A DNA stretch of 64,000 nt from Ignatzschineria sp. RMDPL8A (GCF_029815055.1 NZ_JAPPWA010000001.1:49635-113634); one strand, 5' to 3'; positions 35,293-45,729 are shown, counted from the stretch's first letter. Program-made: numbers and translations. The notes: generated from the letters alone by a model not told the origin.

Positions 35293-36099
35293 ATGAAAAA
35301 AGTATTAACCATTGCCGGATCAGACACCTCGGGCGGTGCCGGCATTCAAGCCGATCTTCGCACTTTTGCAAAACACAATCTCTACGGTACAACCGCTCTC
35401 ACCGTGATTGTCACCATGGATTACCAAAATGGCTGGGCGCACGGCGTTTCCCCCATTTCCATTGACACCATTAAAGCACAGCTCGATACCGCATTTTTGG
35501 GCTTAACGCTCGATACCATTAAAACGGGCATGCTGCCAACGCCGGAAATTATCGATCTCGTAGCGAGCTATCTTGAAAAAGTACACGGCAAAATGCCGAT
35601 CGTGATCGATCCTGTGATGGTATGTAAAGGTGATAAACCGCTCTTCCCCGAGCATGCCGAAAAGATCCGCGATACCCTCATTCAATACGCAACGATCATC
35701 ACCCCGAATCTCTTTGAAGCCACCCAACTGGCCCACATGAAACCTCTCACCTCTCTAGACGAAGCGAAAGAGGCAGCCGAAAAAATCATGCAAACCGGCG
35801 GATGTGAGTCACTCGTGATTAAGGGCGCTGGCAGCTTAATGTCGCCCAATACCGCGGCTGATCTTTTCTACGATGGCAATGAATTTACCTTAATTGAAGG
35901 CGAGCTCATCAATACCACTCACACTCACGGCCTAGGTTGCACCTTTGCCTCGCACGTCGCCTCATTTATCACCAAAGGACTCACGCCAAAAGAGGCCTGT
36001 ATCGCGGCGAAAAAAGCGATCTCTCAAGGTCTTTTGAAAAATTTTGCGTTAAATGAATATGTCGGCACCCTCTATTTTCCCGACAGTTTCGAGAAGTAA
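35293..36099 (+). CDS. Pyridoxine/hydroxymethylpyrimidine kinase (ThiD-like PdxK)
   Basis: 268-residue ribokinase-fold kinase: AGSDTSGGAGIQADLRTF, YGTTALTVIVTMDYQNGW, VIDPVMVCKGDKPLFPEHAEKIR, TIITPNLFEATQL and the anion-hole motif HGLGCTFASHVA. ThiD phosphorylates hydroxymethylpyrimidine (phosphate) in thiamine synthesis. The wording (VMVCKG, PEHAE, AKKAISQGLLKNFALNEYVG and the Cys in HGLGC) is closer from memory to the Bacillus PdxK/ThiD-like pyridoxine kinases than to enterobacterial ThiD, so vitamin B6 salvage is the alternative. Start at the ATG at 35293 by homology; an in-frame TTG at 35251 gives an N-terminal extension with no family counterpart. No good SD is seen. No thi genes flank it. 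Confidence 0.85.
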   Translation: MKKVLTIAGSDTSGGAGIQADLRTFAKHNLYGTTALTVIVTMDYQNGWAHGVSPISIDTIKAQLDTAFLGLTLDTIKTGMLPTPEIIDLVASYLEKVHGKMPIVIDPVMVCKGDKPLFPEHAEKIRDTLIQYATIITPNLFEATQLAHMKPLTSLDEAKEAAEKIMQTGGCESLVIKGAGSLMSPNTAADLFYDGNEFTLIEGELINTTHTHGLGCTFASHVASFITKGLTPKEACIAAKKAISQGLLKNFALNEYVGTLYFPDSFEK

Positions 36100-36149
36100 T
36101 TTCTACGCCCCTTTGATCAACTATTTCAGCCGTTTAAATCGCGCATTAC

Positions 36150-36178
36150 TTGCGTATTAAGCGAGAAATCCGTATAAT
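36150..36178 (+). promoter_or_regulatory. ssrA promoter
   Basis: TTGCGT (36150-36155), 17-base spacer, perfect TATAAT (36173-36178); the mature tmRNA 5' end would be 17 bases beyond the -10, consistent with a short leader removed by RNase P. Confidence 0.7.
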
Positions 36179-36195
36179 GATCTATTACATCAAAC

Positions 36196-36549
36196 GGGGG
36201 CGTTCCTGGATTCGACGGGGATGTTGAAGTTTGAGGTGCATGTCAAGATGGTCGAGAGTCTTGTAAAAACGCGGCAAATTGTATAGTTGCAAACGATAAC
36301 AACTACGCTTTAGCAGCTTAGTCTGCTAACTGTTCTTAATACTGTGTTCGTTCGGTGTTAACAACAGTCAACTTAAACGAAATAGCCTGATGTCATTTCT
36401 AGGGGGCATCGCGCGAAACTTAACTTAGAACCGCTGAGTTTTATCCTGCCGGTCGGATCAAAACCAGTTAAATTAAAGATTCGGCTAAACATGTAGTACC
36501 AAGAATGGATAGTTCTCGGACGAGGGTTCAAATCCCTCCGCCTCCACCA
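36196..36549 (+). ncRNA. ssrA: Transfer-messenger RNA (tmRNA)
   Basis: One-piece tmRNA of 354 bases. It opens GGGGGCGTTCCTGGATTCGACGGGG and closes with the T-arm GGTTCAAATCCCTCCGCCTCC plus CCA; the two ends pair as an alanine-like acceptor stem. The internal reading frame (36289-36321: GCA AAC GAT AAC AAC TAC GCT TTA GCA GCT TAG) encodes the tag ANDNNYALAA, whose LAA end directs tagged proteins to proteases. With SmpB (gene at 62984-63457) it rescues stalled ribosomes. Confidence 0.98.
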
Positions 36550-36555
36550 CATTGC

Positions 36556-36593
36556 AAAAAGCGCTTAGAAGACTCTCTTTTAAGCGCTTTTTC
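36556..36593 (+). terminator. Rho-independent terminator of ssrA
   Basis: Perfect 12-bp stem AAAAAGCGCTTA / TAAGCGCTTTTT, 13-base loop, just after the CCA end. Confidence 0.9.
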
Positions 36594-36716
36594 TTTGTCT
36601 ATCCATAAAGCAAATTTACTTTACTTAACGTTACCAACATAGTAAACATACATAGTACTGATAAAAATAACGCGCCGTACAATGGCAATGAATCATTTGA
36701 TCGGATTAAACTAATA

Positions 36717-36845
36717 ATGATGATACTTCTAAAAAAACTGCTCTTTAAGATTATCTATGCGCTGATAGCAGTCGCCTTATCAATTGTCGTAATTGTTGCC
36801 TTCTACTTCGGCGTCGGCCACTTCCTGTCAGCCATATTTTTATAG
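36717..36845 (+). CDS. Possible 42-residue single-TM small protein
   Basis: Two consecutive ATGs open a 42-codon frame: MMILLKKLLFKIIYALIAVA, then about 18 more hydrophobic residues and FYFGVGHFLSAIFL. It reads as one basic-ended TM helix with a short C-terminal tail. It occupies the gap after the ssrA terminator and before the convergent dppF. No strong SD is present (only GGAT about 8 bases upstream). The even composition and lack of any other explanation for this stretch keep it as a candidate; a chance AT-rich frame remains possible. Confidence 0.4.
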   Translation: MMILLKKLLFKIIYALIAVALSIVVIVAFYFGVGHFLSAIFL

Positions 36846-36907
36846 GTGCGGTTATCAAACCGATTAAACACAAGACACACTTACCACATCCCTAAAAGCC
36901 CAGCCTC

Positions 36908-37915
36908 TTACGAGATTGGAGTTTTATTGATTCCCATAATATCTTCTTCATGCAAATAACAAGCAACTTTTCGTTTTTTAATCTCAGTTAGCGCTGGAGG
37001 AGCCTGAAAACATGGTGTGAATGCTTTATTACACCGAGCACTAAATGCACAACCTTTTGGAGGATTTAGTGGACTAGGGAGCTCTCCTTCTAGGCGGATT
37101 CGTCCACGGCGTTTTTCTGGATTTAATCGTGGTGTCGAAGAGAGAAGTGCAGTTGTATAGGGATGGAGCGGGTTCTCAAAAATGTCGATCTTTTTTCCAT
37201 ATTCAACACAGCGACCCAGATACATCACCATCACCTCATCCGCAATATGCTCAACAACCGAAAGATCATGTGAAATGAAGATATACGCCAGTCCTAATTC
37301 CTCTTGCAGATCCATCATTAAATTAAGCACTTGCGCTTGTACAGAGACATCAAGAGCCGACACGGGCTCATCAGCGATTAGAATATCTGGATCAAGCATT
37401 AAACCCCGTGCGATCGCAATTCGTTGACGTTGCCCCCCTGAAAACATATGGGGATAACGCTCATAAAACTCTGGTCTTAAGCCCACCTTTTCCATCATTG
37501 CGAGCACTTTCTCCTTTCGCGCCTCTTTTGTTAAGCTCATATTCATCAAAAGAGGTTCTTCTAAAATTTTCCCTACCTTTTTACGCGGATTTAATGATCC
37601 ATAAGGATTTTGAAAGACAATCTGAATCTTTCTACGCCGTAATGCGGTTGCTTTTTTGTTTGATTCAAGCAAATTTTGCCCTTGATAATAGAGTTCACCC
37701 TCTGTCGGTTCTTCTATCATTGTTAATAGGCGCGCCAAAGTGGATTTCCCGCAACCTGATTCTCCTACAATGGCTAAAGTCATCCCCTGTGTTAAAGTAA
37801 AGGAGATACCATCAAGCGCCTTAACACTCGCTTTTTTCCCCAATAATCCTCGTCGTACGGGATAATATTTTTTGAGTAATCTCCCCTCAAAAAGAGGTAC
37901 TATCGGCTGATTCAT
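36908..37915 (-). CDS. dppF: Dipeptide ABC transporter ATP-binding protein DppF
   Basis: 335-residue ATPase of the OppF/DppF type. Walker [11 protein letters not shown]-loop region [18 protein letters not shown] signature [15 protein letters not shown], Walker [13 protein letters not shown], switch His in FISHDLSV, plus the C-terminal oligopeptide-transporter extension with conserved cysteines ([25 protein letters not shown]). It forms the ATPase heterodimer with DppD, whose stop codon it overlaps by 4 bases (ATGA). Last gene of dppA-dppA-dppB-dppC-dppD-dppF. Confidence 0.96.
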   Translation of the reverse strand: MNQPIVPLFEGRLLKKYYPVRRGLLGKKASVKALDGISFTLTQGMTLAIVGESGCGKSTLARLLTMIEEPTEGELYYQGQNLLESNKKATALRRRKIQIVFQNPYGSLNPRKKVGKILEEPLLMNMSLTKEARKEKVLAMMEKVGLRPEFYERYPHMFSGGQRQRIAIARGLMLDPDILIADEPVSALDVSVQAQVLNLMMDLQEELGLAYIFISHDLSVVEHIADEVMVMYLGRCVEYGKKIDIFENPLHPYTTALLSSTPRLNPEKRRGRIRLEGELPSPLNPPKGCAFSARCNKAFTPCFQAPPALTEIKKRKVACYLHEEDIMGINKTPIS

Positions 37916-38901
37916 AGTTGATCCTCCTCAAATATTAAAGAGGTTATATTGAGCGGAAAATGACATTTCACTTGACGTTCTCCGCCTCTAAGTTCTGGGG
38001 GATTCTCCACACAAAGTGGTTGTTTATAAGGGCAACGCGGATTAAGCAGACAGCCTTTAGGGCGATCATACTCGCCTGGCACTACGCCTGGAAGCGCTTC
38101 AAGGCGTGCACGCCCTTTTGAAAATTCCGGCAGTGCCTTTAACAGAGCTTCCGTATAAGGATGAAGTGGCGATGCGAAAATTGTCTCGGCATCGCCTACC
38201 TCGACCACTTCCCCTGCATACATCACCACAATTTTTTCAGCTGCTTCTGCAACAAGCGCTAAATCATGGGTAATCAACATTAACGCCATATTTTCTGTTT
38301 GTTGAAGCTCAAGCAACAACTCCATAATCTGCCCCTGAATAGTTACATCAAGGGCTGTTGTCGGCTCATCTGCAATTAAAAGTTTAGGGTTACAGGCAAT
38401 TGCGATTGCAATCATAATTCGCTGGCTCATCCCACCTGAGAGTTGGTGGGGATAGAGGTTTAAACGAGATTTTGCATCTGGAATACCCACCTTTTCTAAA
38501 AGCTCTAGCGCGCGTGCTTTCCGTTCGCGACGCGAGCCCCCTTGATGAACTTTTAGCGTCTCCATAATCTGGTATCCCACAGTAAAGCAGGGATTTAAAC
38601 TTGTCATTGGATCTTGAAAAATCATAGCAATCTCATCGCCCACAACATGACGTCGTGCGCTATCGCTCAATGAGAGAAGATCCACTTCATTAAAGCAGAG
38701 CGCCTCCGCTGATACACGTCCCGGGTGATCGATCAACCCCATAATCGCAAGTGAGCTGACTGATTTTCCTGACCCAGATTCCCCAACAATCCCCACAACT
38801 TCTCCGCGATCAACAGTATAACTTACTCGATTTACTGCCTTAAAAGGACGCTCTTTTGTGCCAAACTCTACAGATAAGTCCCGAATCTCTAGCAATGCCA
38901 T
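37912..38901 (-). CDS. dppD: Dipeptide ABC transporter ATP-binding protein DppD
   Basis: 329 residues. Walker [10 protein letters not shown], the Q-loop [10 protein letters not shown], signature [15 protein letters not shown], Walker [27 protein letters not shown], and the C-terminal [21 protein letters not shown] cluster motif of Opp/Dpp ATPases. Strong GGAGGTG SD before the ATG. Pairs with DppF. Confidence 0.96.
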   Translation of the reverse strand: MALLEIRDLSVEFGTKERPFKAVNRVSYTVDRGEVVGIVGESGSGKSVSSLAIMGLIDHPGRVSAEALCFNEVDLLSLSDSARRHVVGDEIAMIFQDPMTSLNPCFTVGYQIMETLKVHQGGSRRERKARALELLEKVGIPDAKSRLNLYPHQLSGGMSQRIMIAIAIACNPKLLIADEPTTALDVTIQGQIMELLLELQQTENMALMLITHDLALVAEAAEKIVVMYAGEVVEVGDAETIFASPLHPYTEALLKALPEFSKGRARLEALPGVVPGEYDRPKGCLLNPRCPYKQPLCVENPPELRGGERQVKCHFPLNITSLIFEEDQL

Positions 38902-38914
38902 AACACCTCCCTCG

Positions 38915-39814
38915 TTACTCTTTTAATTTAGGGTCGAGTGCATCACGCAATCCATCACCCATCAAATTAAATGCTAATACTGTAAATAAAATGGCAAGCC
39001 CAGGAAATGTCACCACCCACCAAGCACTTTGGACAAATTGAAGCACATCGGCAAGCATCGTTCCCCACTCAGGCGTTGGGGGTTGAGCGCCCATACCTAA
39101 AAATCCAAGCGCCGCCATATCTAAAATGGCATTTGAAAATCCAAGCGATGCTTGAACGATAAGCGGAGCAAAGCAATTAGGTAAAATATTGATAAACATC
39201 TGTCGAAAATGCCCCGCTCCTGCAACTTTTGACGCAATCACATAATCTTTCTTTACCTCCGATAGCGTCGAGGCTCGCGTCAATCGGACATAATGAGGTA
39301 GCGCCACAAAGGCAAGCGCCATCGATGCATTAACAATGGAGGGGCCAAAAATTGCCACCAAAACAAGTGCAAGAAGAAGACTCGGTAAAGCAAGCATCAT
39401 ATCCACCAGACGCATAATAATCGTTTCAAGTAGACCGCCAAAATAACCCGCCAATAATCCTAACGTAATTCCCAATATTAATGAGGCGCACACAACCATT
39501 ACCCCTACTAATAATGAGAGGCGTGCCCCATAAATCAATCGTGAAAGAATATCGCGTCCAACATCATCGGTTCCGAGAAGATAGTCCCAACTCCCCCCTT
39601 CCATCCAAATGGGGGGCATCAACAATGCATCACGAAACTGCTCTGTAGGAGAGTGAGGCGCCACAAGAGGAGCAAAAATAGCAACCAGCGTCACTACCAC
39701 AACATAGAACAATCCCAAGACGGCACCGCGATTTTGCTTAAAGTAGAACCAAAATTCTTGCAAAGGTGTCAGAGGTGCTTCCATATAAAGATTATCCATT
39801 AATCTCGTTGTCAT
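38915..39814 (-). CDS. dppC: Dipeptide ABC transporter permease DppC
   Basis: 299-residue inner-membrane permease. It matches E. coli DppC nearly throughout by memory: [66 protein letters not shown] and the EAA-like loop [22 protein letters not shown], then [20 protein letters not shown]. About six TM segments. AGGGGG lies 5 bases before the ATG. Starts 8 bases after dppB. Confidence 0.97.
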   Translation of the reverse strand: MTTRLMDNLYMEAPLTPLQEFWFYFKQNRGAVLGLFYVVVVTLVAIFAPLVAPHSPTEQFRDALLMPPIWMEGGSWDYLLGTDDVGRDILSRLIYGARLSLLVGVMVVCASLILGITLGLLAGYFGGLLETIIMRLVDMMLALPSLLLALVLVAIFGPSIVNASMALAFVALPHYVRLTRASTLSEVKKDYVIASKVAGAGHFRQMFINILPNCFAPLIVQASLGFSNAILDMAALGFLGMGAQPPTPEWGTMLADVLQFVQSAWWVVTFPGLAILFTVLAFNLMGDGLRDALDPKLKE

Positions 39815-39822
39815 ATTGCCCC

Positions 39823-40839
39823 CTACTGATGCCGAATGCGTGGATCAATCAATCCATAGAGCATGTCGACTAAAAGATTAACCAAAATAATTAAAGTCGC
39901 CACTAACAATACGCCACTTTGAACAACGGGATAGTCTCGCCGTTGCAACGCCTCAATCAACCAGCGCCCAACGCCCGGCCAAGAAAAGATAGTCTCCGTT
40001 AAAATGGCGCCTGCAAGAAGTGTTCCAATCTGCAATCCAATCACGGTTACTACAGGAATAAGTGCATTACGAAGCGCGTGAATTAAAATTACCCGGCCTC
40101 GGCTCAAACCTTTTGCCCGTGCCGTTAAGATATAATCCTCACTTAATACTTCAAGCATTGATGAGCGTGTCATTCTAACAATCACTGCAAGTGGGATAGT
40201 ACCAAGTACAATACTCGGTAAAATTAAATGGTGTACGGCATCTCCAAAATCCCCCTCTTCCCCCCAGAAAAATGTATCAATTAACATAAACCCGGTTAGA
40301 GGCTGAGTGTCATCTAAAAAGACCATATCACTAATTCGTCCCGATACTGGAGTAAGATCAAAGTGCACTGACACCAGCATAATAAGCATCATGCCCCACC
40401 AAAAAATCGGCATTGAATATCCGGTTAATGATACTCCCACAGAGAGATGATCAAAGATCGACCCCCGTTTTACTGCCGCGATCACACCTACCGGAATCCC
40501 AATGATTATGGCAAACAGCATCGCACAGAGCCCCAGCTCAAGGGTCGCTTTAAACCGAGGCACAAATTCCTCCCACACCGGGCGCCGTGTATTGAGCGAA
40601 ATGCCGAGATCACCGTGCAATACACCCTTCAAATATTCCCAATATTGAATGTAATAAGGCTGATCATACCCATATTCAGCCCGTAATAGCGCGTAACGTT
40701 CCGGGGAAAGACCTCGCTCGCCGGCTAAAATCAATATGGGATCCCCTGGAATAAGATGAATGAAGATAAAGGTTAAGAGCGTAATCCCGATAAAGGTCGG
40801 GATGACCACTCCTAATCGTCTTAGAATAAATCGAACCAT
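39823..40839 (-). CDS. dppB: Dipeptide ABC transporter permease DppB
   Basis: 338-residue permease: RFILRRLGVVIPTFIGITLL, HLIPGDPILILAGERG, GDLGISLNTRRPVWEEF and the EAA loop AKGLSRGRVILIHALRNALIPVVTVIGLQIG, then ETIFSWPGVGRWLIEAL. Six TM helices as in DppB/OppB. AAGGGA precedes the ATG. Forms the translocation pore with DppC. Confidence 0.97.
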   Translation of the reverse strand: MVRFILRRLGVVIPTFIGITLLTFIFIHLIPGDPILILAGERGLSPERYALLRAEYGYDQPYYIQYWEYLKGVLHGDLGISLNTRRPVWEEFVPRFKATLELGLCAMLFAIIIGIPVGVIAAVKRGSIFDHLSVGVSLTGYSMPIFWWGMMLIMLVSVHFDLTPVSGRISDMVFLDDTQPLTGFMLIDTFFWGEEGDFGDAVHHLILPSIVLGTIPLAVIVRMTRSSMLEVLSEDYILTARAKGLSRGRVILIHALRNALIPVVTVIGLQIGTLLAGAILTETIFSWPGVGRWLIEALQRRDYPVVQSGVLLVATLIILVNLLVDMLYGLIDPRIRHQ

Positions 40840-40898
40840 ATCGTATCCCTTCTTAATGGAGTCGCCCCAGTAAGCGCCCCCTCCTTTTGCGATTTTTA

Positions 40899-42542
40899 CT
40901 ATTTTTCTTCAAGTGATACTTGGTTAAAATTATGCGTACCGAGTGGATCCATAATGTATCCCTCTACCTCTTTACGCATCGGCATATATACCGTTGAGTG
41001 AGCAATCATCAATGCTGGAATGGTCTCATGCATCATCTCTTGTGCTTGACGGTATAGTTCAGTACGTTTTTCAATATCGGTTGATTGACGTGCTTCATCT
41101 AAAATGGCATCAAACGATGCATCACACCATTGTGAATAGTTTGAACCGGCCTCTGCTGCAACGCAACTCATCAATACACCAAAGAAGTTGTCAGGGTCTC
41201 CATTATCCCCAGTCCATCCGATTGTCACGGCATCATGTTCCCCATTACGGATACGTGTTAGATACTCGCCCCACTCATAGGTCACAATTTTAGCGGTAAC
41301 CCCAATGCTCGCCCAATCGGCTTGAATCATCTCCGCCATTCGTCGCGCATTGGGATTATAAGGACGCTGTACGGGCATTGCCCAAAGCTCAAGCTCAAAA
41401 CCATCAGGAAATCCTGCTTCCTTTAAGAGTGCTTTAGCCCCTTCAGGATCATAAGGATAATCAGCAATGCCCTCATGATAACTCCACATAGTAGGCGGAA
41501 TAAAGTTGGTTGCAGGCTCTGCAGCGCCGTGGAAAATCGCTTTAATAATCTCTGGTTTATTCACTGCCATCGTTAAGGCTTTACGTACCTTAACCTGGTC
41601 AAGTGGCGCTTTTTTCATGTTGTAAGCGACATACCCCACATTGAGCCCTGTCTGCTCCATAATTTTAATATTGGGATCTGTTTTCATACGATTAAGATCC
41701 GCTAAATTTGGATAAGGCATCACGTGACACTCCCCTTTTTGGAGCTTCGCAAAGCGTACAGAAGGATCTGGAGTGATTGAGAAGATCAGGCGCTTTAATT
41801 TTGCTTTTTCACCCCAATACTCATCAAAGCGTTGATATAAAATTCGTGAATCTTTCTGATATTGCTTAAAGACAAATGGCCCTGTGCCGATGGGATCAAG
41901 ATCTACCTGCTCAGGCGTACCCATTGTTAACATCTGATCTGCATATTCCGCCGATAAAATAGAAGCAAATACCATCGAAAGATTCGCTAAAAATGGACTT
42001 TCGGGTCGTGTCAAAATAAATCGGACAGTATAATCATCCACCTTTTCAACGCGGTCAATCAAGGAATTAAACCCCATACTCTCAAAATATTCATACTGCC
42101 GTCCTGAGATATTATGATACGGGTGATTGGGATCTTTTTGTCGCATAAATGAAAAGACCACATCCTCTGCATTTAAGTCCCGCGTAGGAGTAAAGTTACG
42201 ATTACTATGGAATTTCACCCCTTTACGCAGATGAAATGTATAGATTTTTCCATGATCATCAATCTCCCAAGATTCTGCTAAACTGGGCTCAACCACCGTT
42301 GTTCCCAATTTAAAGTCCACTAACCGATTGTAAAGAGGCACGCCACTTGCATCATTTGAAGTACCGCTTGAAACCAGTTGGGGATTAAAACTTTCGGGCG
42401 ATGCTTCGCTACAGTAAACCAATGTCTGAGCAGAAAGGACTGTGGAAAAAGAAAAAAATGCTATACACAATATCACCCTCCTAACCAAATGATTAGCGCT
42501 ATATGCCATCTTTTGTGCCATAAATATAGAATTCGTTATCAT
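40899..42542 (-). CDS. dppA: Dipeptide-binding protein DppA, copy proximal to dppB
   Basis: About 547-residue periplasmic SBP family 5 protein with signal peptide (RRVILCIAFFSFSTVLSAQ). Mature start [17 protein letters not shown], then [61 protein letters not shown] and [13 protein letters not shown] match E. coli DppA closely. I start at the ATG at 42542, 6 bases from GGAG; the longest frame begins 6 codons earlier with no SD. It is the second of two tandem dppA genes (107-125 bases apart) and probably shares the dipeptide-binding role, though specificity may differ. DppA also serves haem uptake in E. coli. Confidence 0.94.
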   Translation of the reverse strand: MITNSIFMAQKMAYSANHLVRRVILCIAFFSFSTVLSAQTLVYCSEASPESFNPQLVSSGTSNDASGVPLYNRLVDFKLGTTVVEPSLAESWEIDDHGKIYTFHLRKGVKFHSNRNFTPTRDLNAEDVVFSFMRQKDPNHPYHNISGRQYEYFESMGFNSLIDRVEKVDDYTVRFILTRPESPFLANLSMVFASILSAEYADQMLTMGTPEQVDLDPIGTGPFVFKQYQKDSRILYQRFDEYWGEKAKLKRLIFSITPDPSVRFAKLQKGECHVMPYPNLADLNRMKTDPNIKIMEQTGLNVGYVAYNMKKAPLDQVKVRKALTMAVNKPEIIKAIFHGAAEPATNFIPPTMWSYHEGIADYPYDPEGAKALLKEAGFPDGFELELWAMPVQRPYNPNARRMAEMIQADWASIGVTAKIVTYEWGEYLTRIRNGEHDAVTIGWTGDNGDPDNFFGVLMSCVAAEAGSNYSQWCDASFDAILDEARQSTDIEKRTELYRQAQEMMHETIPALMIAHSTVYMPMRKEVEGYIMDPLGTHNFNQVSLEEK

Positions 42543-42667
42543 CATAGTCTCCTCATACATACTAGGGAATTATTGTTATTGTTCTCACCTTTTCAGTATA
42601 AAAAAGGGTGCTTAGATGCACTCACAAGCCCCCATTTTTATCTCTCATTTTATGGATTCTCCCTCCG

Positions 42668-44317
42668 TTATTGACTGTTTAGCTCAACTTGATTAAAGAT
42701 ATGCCGTGAAAGCGGATCCATAATATATCCCTTCACCTCTTTGCGAACGGGCATATAGACCATTGAGTGAGCAATCATCAGTGCAGGCGCCTCTTGATGC
42801 ATAATGGCTTGCGCTTTTTGATAGAGTTCAATACGTTTTGCATGATCAGACTCTACTTTTGCATCATTGATCAGATCATCAAACTCTTTATGGCACCATT
42901 GTGAATAATTTGTCCCCGCTTTTACCGCATCACAACTCATCAACACGCTAAAAAAGTTATCAGGATCACCATTATCGCCAGACCAACCCATCAAGACCGT
43001 ATCATGTTCACCTTGTCGAATACGATTGAGGTATTCACCCCATTCATAAGTCACAATTTTTGCTTTAACGCCAATTTTCGCCCAATCAGCTTGAATCATC
43101 TCCGCCATACGACGCGCATTGGGATTATAAGGACGTTGCACCGGCATTGCCCAAAGCTCAATTTCAATCGGTCCTACACCCGCTTTCTCCAGTAGTGCTT
43201 TTGCCCCTTCCGGATCGTAAGGATAATCTTCAATAGAATCGTTATATCCCCACATAGTGGGCGGAATAAAGTTTTTTGCCGGCTCCGCAGCCCCTTGGAA
43301 AACTGCCTCAATAATGGCGTTTTTATTCACAGCCATCGTTAGTGCTTGACGCACTTCTAGTTGATCAAGCGGTTTTTTATCCATATTAAAAGAGAGATAG
43401 CCAATATTAAGCCCTGCCATTTCATGGATTTCAATGGCCTCATTTTTTTTCATCTGCTCAAGATCTGCAAGGTTTGGAAATGGCATTGCATGACATTCCC
43501 CTTTTTGGAGTTTGGCATAACGTACCGCCGCATCGGGAGCAATCGTAATAACATATCGATTAAAACTCGGCTTATTCCCCCAAAATTCATCAAAACGCTG
43601 ATATAAGATTCGCGAATCTTTCTGATATTGTTTAAAAACAAATGGCCCTGTACCAATCGGATCGAGATCAACCCGATTGGGAGTATTCGCTTTTAACATC
43701 GCATCGCCATATTCAGAGGACAAAATTGAAGCAAATGGCATTGCTAAATCAGCTAAGAATGGCCCCTCTGGCTGAGTTAAATAAAACTTAACGGTATAAT
43801 CATCCACTCGTTCAATACGATCAATCAGCGTATCAAACCCCATACTATAAAAATATTGATACTGCCCGCCTGATACACCATTATAAGGATGCTCTTTATC
43901 TTTCTGACGCATAAATGAGAAGATCACATCATCAGCATTAAATTCTCGAGTCGGAGTAAAATCACGGTTACTGTGCCACTTCACCCCTTTTCGTAAATGG
44001 AATGTATAGATGAGCCCATCTTCACTCACATCCCATGATTCAGCAAGCGCAGGTAACACCTCGGTAGTTCCCAAATTAAACTCAACGAGCCGATTATAAA
44101 CAGGTACCGCTCCCGCATCCATAGAGATGCCACTCGTTACCAACTGAGGATTAAAACTTTCAGGTGAGGCCTCTCCACAATAGACTAGCGTCTGCGCAGT
44201 TGCACTACTCAATACACCTAGCAGTCCAAGTCCAGCACCTAGTAACCATTTTTTAAATCGCCTTTGAAACCAAGATTGTTTCATAACAGGCGCACACTTC
44301 ATATGATTTCCCAACAT
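42668..44317 (-). CDS. dppA: Dipeptide-binding protein DppA, distal tandem copy
   Basis: 549 residues; signal peptide with basic start ([25 protein letters not shown]), then [41 protein letters not shown] and the same [16 protein letters not shown] (here [19 protein letters not shown]) and [21 protein letters not shown] blocks. The ATG at 44317 is chosen because GGAGG lies 8 bases upstream; the longest frame starts 8 codons earlier. First gene of the operon, divergent from a LysR gene. Compared with the second copy it diverges most in the lobe around residues 160-330, which could alter peptide preference. Confidence 0.94.
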   Translation of the reverse strand: MLGNHMKCAPVMKQSWFQRRFKKWLLGAGLGLLGVLSSATAQTLVYCGEASPESFNPQLVTSGISMDAGAVPVYNRLVEFNLGTTEVLPALAESWDVSEDGLIYTFHLRKGVKWHSNRDFTPTREFNADDVIFSFMRQKDKEHPYNGVSGGQYQYFYSMGFDTLIDRIERVDDYTVKFYLTQPEGPFLADLAMPFASILSSEYGDAMLKANTPNRVDLDPIGTGPFVFKQYQKDSRILYQRFDEFWGNKPSFNRYVITIAPDAAVRYAKLQKGECHAMPFPNLADLEQMKKNEAIEIHEMAGLNIGYLSFNMDKKPLDQLEVRQALTMAVNKNAIIEAVFQGAAEPAKNFIPPTMWGYNDSIEDYPYDPEGAKALLEKAGVGPIEIELWAMPVQRPYNPNARRMAEMIQADWAKIGVKAKIVTYEWGEYLNRIRQGEHDTVLMGWSGDNGDPDNFFSVLMSCDAVKAGTNYSQWCHKEFDDLINDAKVESDHAKRIELYQKAQAIMHQEAPALMIAHSMVYMPVRKEVKGYIMDPLSRHIFNQVELNSQ

Positions 44318-44728
44318 CGTAACCCCCTCCAAACCCATCAATTAATTAGGTGTTTTATTCTTATTCTTCTTACGGTTATATTATTTTTTATGCTCGTTTT
44401 ATCTGATTGCCCAATTCTTATCAAGCACCGTTTACATTGGATATCTTTTAGTCAACTGTTTTTCATAATAATCGAGTTTTTAAAAAATAGCGATGTTTTT
44501 TTATATAACTCCTTATCTTCATAAATTCAGCGATGATGCTAATCTCTTTCTTACTAAAAATCTCCTCCTTAAATACCCATCTATACAAATATTTTCATTT
44601 ACAGCCCTATTGAGATCAAAATTTGAGTCTTAATTCAAGGGTGATCAATGATTACTGACAATATTTTATAAAAATTGACAATTGAGCCAGTACCATAGAA
44701 ATGTCGCATTTTTGGGAGACAAGGAGTT
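44318..44728. promoter_or_regulatory. Divergent dpp / lysR control region
   Basis: 411-base AT-rich region between two divergent genes, the classic LysR arrangement. Two direct repeats TGACAAT (44656-44662 and 44676-44682) are exactly 20 bases, two helical turns, apart and 47 bases before the LysR ATG; the second overlaps a TTGACA (44675-44680). They could be regulator contacts or part of the lysR promoter. No convincing -10 was found for dppA. An open frame at 44264-44524 here is judged spurious. Confidence 0.5.
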
Positions 44729-45628
44729 ATGGAACCACGGCAATTACATTATTTTGTCGCAATTGCACAGTCGGGGAGCTTTTCGGCGGCTTCGAAAATA
44801 TTGCATATTGCACAACCAGCACTGTCACGGCAGATTCAAAATTTAGAAGCAAGTCTTGGGATTGAACTCTTCGATCGGCATGCGCGCGGGGTGAGTTTAA
44901 CGCCGGCGGGCTGTCAGTTTTTGAAAGATGTTAAGCAGATTATTAACCTAATCGAGGTGGCAAAAGATAAGGCCGTTCGCATCGACCGCGAAAAACGGGC
45001 AAGCATTAATATTGGCCTCTCGCAGCTCTATCTTCTATCAGGGAAAGCGCAACGAGACATAGAAGCCTTCCAAAAAGGACATCCCCATTTAACGGTGAAC
45101 CTCTTTACCATGCGCTCAAGCGAACAGCTCATTGCGATAAAAGAGGGGCGACTTGATGCGGGGTTTGTCTTTTTCCGTCCGCACAATGATCCGCTTTTAC
45201 AAGGGCACGCGCTCTATGAAGAACCGCTTAAAATTGCGACTCACAAAGATTCTTTTTTAGCGAAAAATCCGCCCCGCTCGCTCCGTGATCTTGAGTGTCA
45301 TCCCTTTATTTGGGCCAAAAATAATGCGCTCTTTGATGAAATTATTACCCGCATTAATCAGCACGATTTTTATCCCGTTGCCCATCATCACGGCTATGAT
45401 TACAACTCGGTATTAAACCTGGTGGCCGCCGATTTAGGCTACACCTTTGCCCCGGAAGTGACTCACATTAACAATCCCTTTATCCGCTATTTCCCGCTTG
45501 ATGATCTTAATATTCAGCTCACCTTAGAATTTGTCTGGGCGAAAGATGTTGAAAATGATGATCTAAGCGCGATCTTACATACGTCTAAAATGATGCAAGG
45601 TGCATCGGCCTCGCTCCCACACCTTTAA
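44729..45628 (+). CDS. LysR-family regulator, divergent from dpp
   Basis: 299 residues. N-terminal winged HTH: LHYFVAIAQSGSFSAASKILHIAQPALSRQIQNLEASLGIELFDRHARGVSLTPAG; C-terminal effector domain (about 90-295), with the IGLSQLYLLSG and DLGYTFAPEV strands. AAGGAG lies before the ATG. It is a paralogue of the regulator at 48648-49544: both share the START Q-LHYFVAIA, SAAS/AAAS, HIAQPALSRQ/HVAQPALTRQ and DYNSVL/DYNSML with LGYTF/GPGYTF blocks. Position suggests control of dppAABCDF; the effector is unknown. Confidence 0.9.
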   Translation: MEPRQLHYFVAIAQSGSFSAASKILHIAQPALSRQIQNLEASLGIELFDRHARGVSLTPAGCQFLKDVKQIINLIEVAKDKAVRIDREKRASINIGLSQLYLLSGKAQRDIEAFQKGHPHLTVNLFTMRSSEQLIAIKEGRLDAGFVFFRPHNDPLLQGHALYEEPLKIATHKDSFLAKNPPRSLRDLECHPFIWAKNNALFDEIITRINQHDFYPVAHHHGYDYNSVLNLVAADLGYTFAPEVTHINNPFIRYFPLDDLNIQLTLEFVWAKDVENDDLSAILHTSKMMQGASASLPHL

Positions 45629-45669
45629 ATCTCTCTTTTCCCCCAAACTCCCGCATAAATTCCTCCCAT

Positions 45670-45699
45670 AAAAAAAGCCCCTAACTTACGCTAGGGGCA
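45670..45699 (-). terminator. Terminator of the cio operon (bidirectional)
   Basis: GCCCCTA / TAGGGGC stem with an 8-base loop; minus-strand T-run of seven. Also lies 42 bases after the convergent LysR stop. Confidence 0.85.
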
Positions 45700-45729
45700 A
45701 ATTCATCGGTTTCATATACTAACACTCTA

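Noticed and set aside
44264..44524. 86-residue frame in the dpp-lysR gap
   Set aside because: Starts inside the dppA signal sequence on the other strand and has no SD; composition is that of AT-rich DNA.
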